Of a DNA stretch of 64,000 nucleotides, positions 57,246-64,000 are shown in pieces. The stretch is from Marsupella aquatica (Eukaryota > Marchantiophyta): positions 11,408,001 through 11,472,000 of the forward strand of contig OZ316897.1 in the NCBI GenBank assembly GCA_973895155.1. Reading direction: 5' to 3'. The translations under genes were made by a program, and so were the position numbers. Position 1 is the first letter of the stretch. Each line of letters starts with the position of its first letter. The notes under the pieces were generated by a model that did not search any database, had not been told where the DNA came from, and saw nothing but the letters and a program-made list of their open reading frames with translations.

Positions 57246-60200
57246 AAGTGCCAAGGGAGGGAGGCCAAAAGCCTGGCTCTTCCCCTATGTATAGGATTAA
57301 GGGCTCTACCAGCCCCATAATGGGGAATAAGGTGGAGAGTATGTGGAGGCCTGCCGGGCCAAAGCAGACTCAAAGGCCCTACCCCATTGTGCACCCCTGG
57401 ATGGATTTGTGAGAACCACAGTTGTAGCAAGAGTTGCAGTAGGGTATCTCACATACAAAAGAAAATGGCACCTCACATGGTGCCCTCGAGGCACTCGGGC
57501 GCACCGCAACAGGGTACAATCGGGAAAAAATATGAATTGGGTCGCAGCAGACTGTATGCAGGAGTATTCCTTCAAAATCCAGGACCTCTTTCGGTTCAAA
57601 GCGTGACTGGTTGGGTCTCACATTGTATACGCAACCAGTCATGACCGTCGCCCTGACTCACAAACAGTTCTGGGCACGGACAAAGCTTTAACATTGACGT
57701 ACTTGAGACACCCTAGTGTTGCTGCAGCAAGTGGACCGAGACTCTGCAACACAATCACAGCTCATAGCCCAGACTTCACATTGAGATGTTGCAGCAACCT
57801 TGCATGATAGCATGAACTCACATTTTTCTGAATGGTTTAGGCAAGCTGCAAGTCTTGATCTTTGTGAGCTGCAATGAGTCAATTGGTGAGGCATGGGGGT
57901 GTAAAAGCTGTGCAACAACAGAGTTTAGAATGAAGCAAAGCATGAGGGAACTACTGGGAAATAGCCGAGTCCCATAGATACACAGGGTTGCAGAGACAGT
58001 GGGCCCAACAAGTCCCTTTAAAAAGAGGGGGTCTTCTGAAATCTGAAGGTTGTTGTCCCTGCATGGACCCATCAAGTCTTTGTTGTGATTTTGCCCACTC
58101 ACCTGTCCCAGCCCTGCACACATCCCAGCATAGAAATAACATGAATATCTTGGGAGTTCACCTATCATCCAGAAAAGTGAAGAAGTTGCGTCAAGGTTCC
58201 AAGAAGGGTCCCTCCCATACCTACATGCCCAGGCTGCTCACTCCAGGCCACACAGCATGTGCCTTGGCTCCCTAGTTGCCTTGAAAATCAAGAATGCCCT
58301 ATCAAGAATGCTCTGTCTCTCTTGCATAAATAAGACTTTTCAACCATGATCCATTGTATGAGATTTTATATCTTGAGCTTTTCTGTTGTGCTCTGACTGT
58401 TACATGCCACAAATATGGTACCCACATTGTTACTTTATGAGAATGAAAACAGAATGAAATGAATCCTTAGTTTTAAATTTATATTAGGAGGTTACCTTCT
58501 TGGCCAAATAAGAAGCCTGAATAGACTACAATCCCATGTTTGACAGACTAAGAGATTGGGTGGACTGTACTCAAGGTCATAGTGACCACAAATAGTTTTT
58601 TGGGTATAAATGTGTGGGTCTCAAAAGGTTAATCCAAGTTGCATGGTCAAACCTTATTATCCATCAGATAAGTAATCTCTTCTTGGCCCAATAGTTCACT
58701 TGAAAACATACTAGCTTCCTGAGTTTGTAGGGCAAAATCTCCCAAACTCTACTTCTCCAGAATTTGAGGAATTGCTTACCATGGAAATAAAGCCAAGTTT
58801 TCATAGCAGTCTGGTTATAAAAACATATTTTTTGGAAAGAGTGAAGGGAAGCCAATCCTGAGTACAAGTGCTATACAGAAAAATACGCAAATGAAGGCCT
58901 ATAAAGATTCAATGATACTTCAATGTTAGGCGAGAAGGTTGGTTGTAAGCTTGGAGAGATAATGTTGTGTGTGATCAATGCTAGCCAGACTTTAGAATTA
59001 TTTCAAGCCTGTGCACTCAGCAACTGCACAGTCAATGTGTTGTTCCCCTCATGTTAAGGTTTGTCTGCCAAGAGCCAATTAAGCAGACGAAAGAAAGGTA
59101 AAAAGGTCACCCTCCGCATAGCACTGTGCAATTGCACCTGGGACACCACAATGCCCTGGCCACCATTGCCTAGCTCACTCCCCCTCACTCTCCTGCCCTC
59201 GCCCTCCCCAACAACATCTGTGTGATTCACAACAATAGCATCGACCAAAATGATAACATTTCCATTGGGAACTAGACCACCCAACCACACAATGACACTA
59301 TTACAACCAACATGACTTCATAGACAACATAGTCAGAACGACAACACTTCCTTGACTCACTTGCATTTCCTTGCCTCACCCTCCACATTTTTGTGCAACG
59401 CATGTGCATTCCCGCACCAATGACAACATGGCTGCAATGACTGCATGGCCATACACACAATCTACAACGGAGAGGCATTGGGCTAGTATGGTCCCAATTC
59501 CTTAGTATATAGGCAAGGATGAAACCAAGAGGGGTAGAAAATAGAGATGAGAGAAAGGGTGGAGACTACTTCAAGGAGGGAGAATATTCATCCAGTCTTT
59601 GTGACCAAGCTCTTGTGGGTCACATACAGTAGTTGTTGGTAGTGGTTGGAGCCTGACACCTGATGGGACTTTTACTTCAATCTCGGTAGACATCATGGGT
59701 GACACATTCCAGCTAAGCTTTGCTTTTGCACACAACTCAAACGTCATTGTTTTCAATGGGGACACTGAGATGTGGATATTCTCAATGTAGGGACCTCACT
59801 AGTCACTACAATCATAGCATAATAGAGATGATCCATTTCATTTTTGTTCGTCATCATTATATCTTCTGTTGTTGGGGGCTACTTCTAAACACATATGCAG
59901 AGTATGTACGGTAGTTTTCAAGGTCAAGGGGACCACTTTATTGAAAAGGAACAAACAAAGTACAATGGAGAAAAAACCAAAAAAAAGTCTGAAAAAAGAT
60001 AAACACCAAATGCAAAGAAAAGAGCAAATGCAAACATGAAAAACCTAAACATGGAAAGGAGAGCTTGATCCACTACACGAAAAGGGTCAACAAGGCTCAA
60101 TGATTTTGATTTACCTCCTCAGAAATGGGTCAACTAGGCTCTAGAATTCCTCGTGCAAATTGACACGTTTTCTTATGTTCAAATGAGAAGCTTGGTCCTA

Positions 60201-62259
60201 TGGTGAGCCCACTTAATTCTGCAGTGGAATTTGCTCTTTTTCAAGCTCTATAAGTGCACATGCGTTGATGTAGATTTTTTTGTTTCAAGTTAGATGTCAC
60301 TAACAAGTAAACACAACCACTCTCTAGCCAAGGGAGCAAGGCGTGAGCAATACAAGAAGCAAACACGGTCACCCAAATGAGGACACTGGCTGACTGCCAA
60401 TGGCATTCGGGTTCAAGCTGGTGCTGGCTTGGGTCATGCACTGTTGCATGAATGTGGAATGATGGTGCCCACTTGCTTGAAAAGGGGCACATTTTTGCTC
60501 AAATATTTACCTTTTCAATAATGTAAATAGGTTTTTAGACAACTCTTCACTTAAATCAACCTTTCAAAAGGTTTCCAAACTATATAATGGAAATGGTGGA
60601 ACTTCACTAGAATCATTTGGGGAGACGCGCCTCGACATGAGAGAAATTCCTTGTTACAAGCACTGGGCCCAAGTAAATGCTATGAGGCTCAGTAGGGCTT
60701 TAGTTGTTGGCCATTTGGTCTATTGGCTTTATTGGTCTCCTAGGCTCTTTGGTTTTCTCAGTTTTTCTCTTCTTGGTTTTCCCCCTTTATTGTGTTTTCT
60801 GGCCTGTAGGATCCTGTCTCTCATTAAGGCCGCTTTGTAAATTTGCAGTTCTATATAGTCTAGCCTCATTACCCCTTACTTGGAAGTACATAGAGGTGAG
60901 GACAATCTTTGCCTCCATCTCTATTGTCTGTGTGCACCCACACTTTCACTTATACACTTAGTCAGAGTCATTCTCTAGAGGCTTTAGTGTAGACAATAGC
61001 CAGGCCTAAGGAGTTAGTTTTGATTGAAATTATAGAGTTAATTAACTTCTATAATAAACAGTTGCACCCTTTCATAGAGTGGTTGTCTTTCAAATTTGCA
61101 GTGGTTGTCTTTCAAATTTGGCTAAGAAAAATGAATATAGTGTGAATGAATTGGAGTGCACTATTTCCAAGCAAAAAGGAATCTAACAATACAAAGTACA
61201 TGGAATGAGCCTCTAGCAATGCACGAGGATCAGGGAGACCTCCCTTTACCATGTACCATTAAAATAAGTATTGAGTCCCTTTACAAACTAAAAAAAGTGA
61301 GAATAAATCTTGACCGCTCATCAAAATATTAATTTCTTCACACCATCAGATCTATCCATGCACCCCTTCCAAAATAAGTTCCTGCCCAAGCTACCCTTTA
61401 GCCTTCCCATACCTGTCACAATGAAATGCTTAATTTATAACTAATTCAATTTTATTCATATATAAATAATATTAAACTATTGGATATCTTAAACTGAGGT
61501 TGAATATAGTTCAATAATATTATACTATTGGATATATTGAAACACAGGTTTTTCTCTCACTCAATTATTCTTGACCTCTATAATGTGGTGGTCATTATCT
61601 CACATCTTCAATTTCTATATGCAATGCACGGGTGAAATAACACGACCACAACTATTGTATGGTTGGGATCACACATAACATGCCTAAATAACAACATTGG
61701 AAAGTTTATTATTTTTTGCCGTGCTTTACATCTTTTCTCACTTTCACAAGTCATATTTTCTAATATTTACATGTAGATCTCTCCTCAATATTTTTTTTTT
61801 GCATGACATCTTTTTCTCATTCAGCTTTTTACTAAACTACCCCCCAAACTGGTCCTTAATACAACCTGCCCCCAAAACTAAAAAAATTGGTATACTGACC
61901 CCCAAACCGTATGGGGTTACCTTTAGTCCAACTACACCACAACTGCTGCATCCCCATTGGCTGCCAAGTAACCAGAGTAGACTACCTGACCTGCATCCAC
62001 TTTTCCACAGTCCATCGCCTTCTTGGGGCCAAATGGCGCAGCTTCGTCCATCATCCATACAGCAGGAAGTGCTATGAGGCCATCGACGAGGGGGGGGGGA
62101 TGATCATAAACTGAAGAACGGGGGACTGGGGCACAAATCACAACAGTGGGGCAGTTGCAGCCCTCTCAAACCATCGGGGCCACAATTGCAGCCAACTCCT
62201 ATCTCGCACCCTCATTTTTGTTGGGACAAGAAGGCTTCTTGTATTGCTCATGTACCTTA
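57246..62259. other. Long stretch without a supported gene
   Basis: I looked for conserved motifs in all frames and found none. The open frames here are short and overlap each other on both strands. Parts look like old transposon remains (CCCTACCCCATTGTGCACCC near 57,380; low-complexity AT-rich DNA at 61.0-61.8 kb), but I cannot assign a family. Confidence 0.4.
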
Positions 62260-63670
62260 ACACTCGACTACCTTAACACTTAGCTCCGACGTCGTTGACT
62301 CTGATGCCGAGCTCCCTTATGGTCCAGACCCGGATAGGCCATCCGGGGAAGACTTGGCATGGGGAGACTTGTGGGCAACAGGGCATGGCACTGGCGAAGG
62401 CAAGACGCTAAACTAGTGACACACACTAAGGGCTTAGACTAGCTGAGGGTTGGTCGGGTCAAGGGGAAAAGGGTTGGGCTCAAGGTTGATCGTCCGGACC
62501 CCCGGACGGACTTTGAGTTCTGAGGGCTTGAGTGAGAGCCTCTCTTGGACCCAAGGCCAATGGAATTGACTACATGGGCAACGGACGCTTGGGGCACGAG
62601 TTATGGCCCAATCCGAGTTTGGCCGATCGGGGGTCCCGAGTGACAATGGGATTTGAGGGCCTAGGCATGAGCACTGGGTTGGCCCGATCACAACGGGCTA
62701 TGGCACTCCGCTTGCGGACGCCTAACTAGAAAGTTATGGGCATTGACAGTTGGTGACGCACCCAGACATGCGGGTTGGGGTCCAGGTTGGGGGCCAAAAT
62801 TTGGGGACCAAAGTTGGTCCGGGGGTGACAAGTCTCCAGAAACATATATGAGGGGAGTGGTGTCTCCCTAGGGGCTAAGGGCGAGCCAAAGTTGTGAGCC
62901 ACTGCCGTCGCGACACTAAAGGAAAACGTCAAACTGAAACGGCAATAACTTCCCAACGGGAAGTCCGTCGAGGACTTCTTGGGTGTGTTGGAAAGCTCTT
63001 AAGGATGGCTACATTCTCTTGCCAGCTTGCCAAAACCCTGCTGAAATAGCAGCCAAGCCGCGTTCAGTCCCTCAAGGGAGCTTGCATTGGGGAGGCAAGG
63101 CCAAGTAGGCATAGAGGTTGAGTTCCAAAGGCACTTGGCTCCTAGACCATTAGTGGGGAGAGAAATAGAAGTTAATTGCTATAGTCGGAGCCATTCTGGT
63201 CCCGCGTGTTGGGACAAGCTACGCTATTTGGGCCATGAGATGTCTTGGGGGCACGATGGTCAATTGGTGATGGATAGGTACGAGGGGGAACCCGGGCTAT
63301 GCCCAAGGAAGGAGCTGTTCTAGACAAACAGTGGACGTCAGTTCTGGTTCCGACTTATGGCATCGGGAGGACCTATTGTTGACCTACTTATCAATGTCTG
63401 TTGAGTTTGAGTTAGGATGTTAGACTGGGGAGATCTAGATCATGAGGGGTTACTTACCGAGACGCTTGGTTGCTTGTGCAGATAGTGAGGACCGTTGAGT
63501 AGCGGTCATGTTGGAGAGCAAGCTAGTGCGGCTTTGTATGGGAGGGGTCACTAGCGGTGCAAGGGGCATTGGGTCGCTTGCTTGAGGTATTCCATGGAGG
63601 CATTTGGGCACCAGGGGCACTTAGGCATGGTTGTTGGGATTGGTGAGGGTGTTGGGTGGCTAGGTCCACC
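62260..63670 (+). repeat. GC-rich dispersed repeat family R1, copy 2 (plus orientation)
   Basis: Inverted relative to the copy at 31,690-33,140. The match begins near ACCTTAACACTTAGCTC and ends near TAGGTCCACCACTG. A few short indels and many substitutions indicate an old pair. The last 330 bp of the window, after the match ends, contain nothing I recognise. Confidence 0.8.
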
Positions 63671-64000
63671 ACTGGGGACAAGAGCTCTTCTAGCATGAAA
63701 ACAAGGCTGCCAATGACCATGCACTTCAGCCAAGCAGGATGCACTCTCCCTCGCTCAGCAACTCTACCTCGCTCAGCTTTTGCGCCCACGCCTGATCCGT
63801 CTATGGCATCCTCCCTTGCATTGCGCCACCATCCATTTGCTCTCGTTGCCTACCCTTTGCCTTTCCCTTCCACATTTGGCACTCACCCTCCCTTTGCCTT
63901 TCCATTCCACATTCGACACTAAACTCGGACAGCGGCTAAAAAAACCTGCAACAAAGGCGAGCTAATTCTTCGAGAAAAATGAGGGTTGTGACTGCCTTGA

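Noticed and set aside
1-64000. tRNA and rRNA genes
   Set aside because: I saw no convincing tRNA B-box with matching arms and no rRNA-like sequence by eye; a covariance-model scan would be needed to exclude small RNAs.

Overview
The window is nuclear DNA of a eukaryote of the green-plant lineage. The evidence is a plant-type katanin p80 gene with 17 coding exons, a MED4 Mediator gene, an F-box exon, GT-AG introns of roughly 60-1,000 bp, AAACCCTAA-type telo-boxes and a background of degenerate dispersed repeats. A secreted/transmembrane protease carrying thrombospondin type 1 (TSP1) and EGF modules, which I know from animals and protists but not from flowering plants, suggests a streptophyte alga or an early-diverging land plant. 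I cannot name the species from sequence alone.

Layout. 1-3.6 kb: an F-box exon on the minus strand and unresolved sequence. 3.6-17.7 kb (+): one gene of about 28 exons encoding a roughly 1,900-residue type I membrane protein: signal peptide, inhibitor-like propeptide, proteinase-K-type subtilase with intact catalytic residues, beta-rich modules, four TSP1 repeats, EGF and Cys-rich modules, one transmembrane helix and a 500-residue repeat-rich cytoplasmic tail. I reconstructed it by matching splice sites and codon phase; phases agree at every junction from exon 5 to exon 24. 19.0-21.2 kb (-): MED4, two exons.

21-38.5 kb: a head-to-tail segmental duplication. Each unit holds MED4 exon 1 plus its promoter, followed by a single-exon LRR gene (26,451-28,280 and 36,223-38,109, both +). 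The second unit carries about 4 kb of repeat insertions, and its MED4 copy is truncated. 39-48 kb: more direct duplications, containing a DUF1757-like small membrane protein gene (43,267-43,791, -), its decayed copy (39.6-40.0 kb) and relics of an unrecognised gene. 48.4-56.1 kb (-): the complete katanin p80 (KTN80) gene. 56.7-64 kb: dispersed repeats with no gene I can support.

The main candidate for an undescribed system is the receptor-like transmembrane subtilase, followed by the LRR/Cys-cluster gene pair. Katanin p80, MED4 and the F-box gene are housekeeping functions (microtubule severing, transcription, ubiquitin ligase substrate choice) and show no operon-like link to each other.
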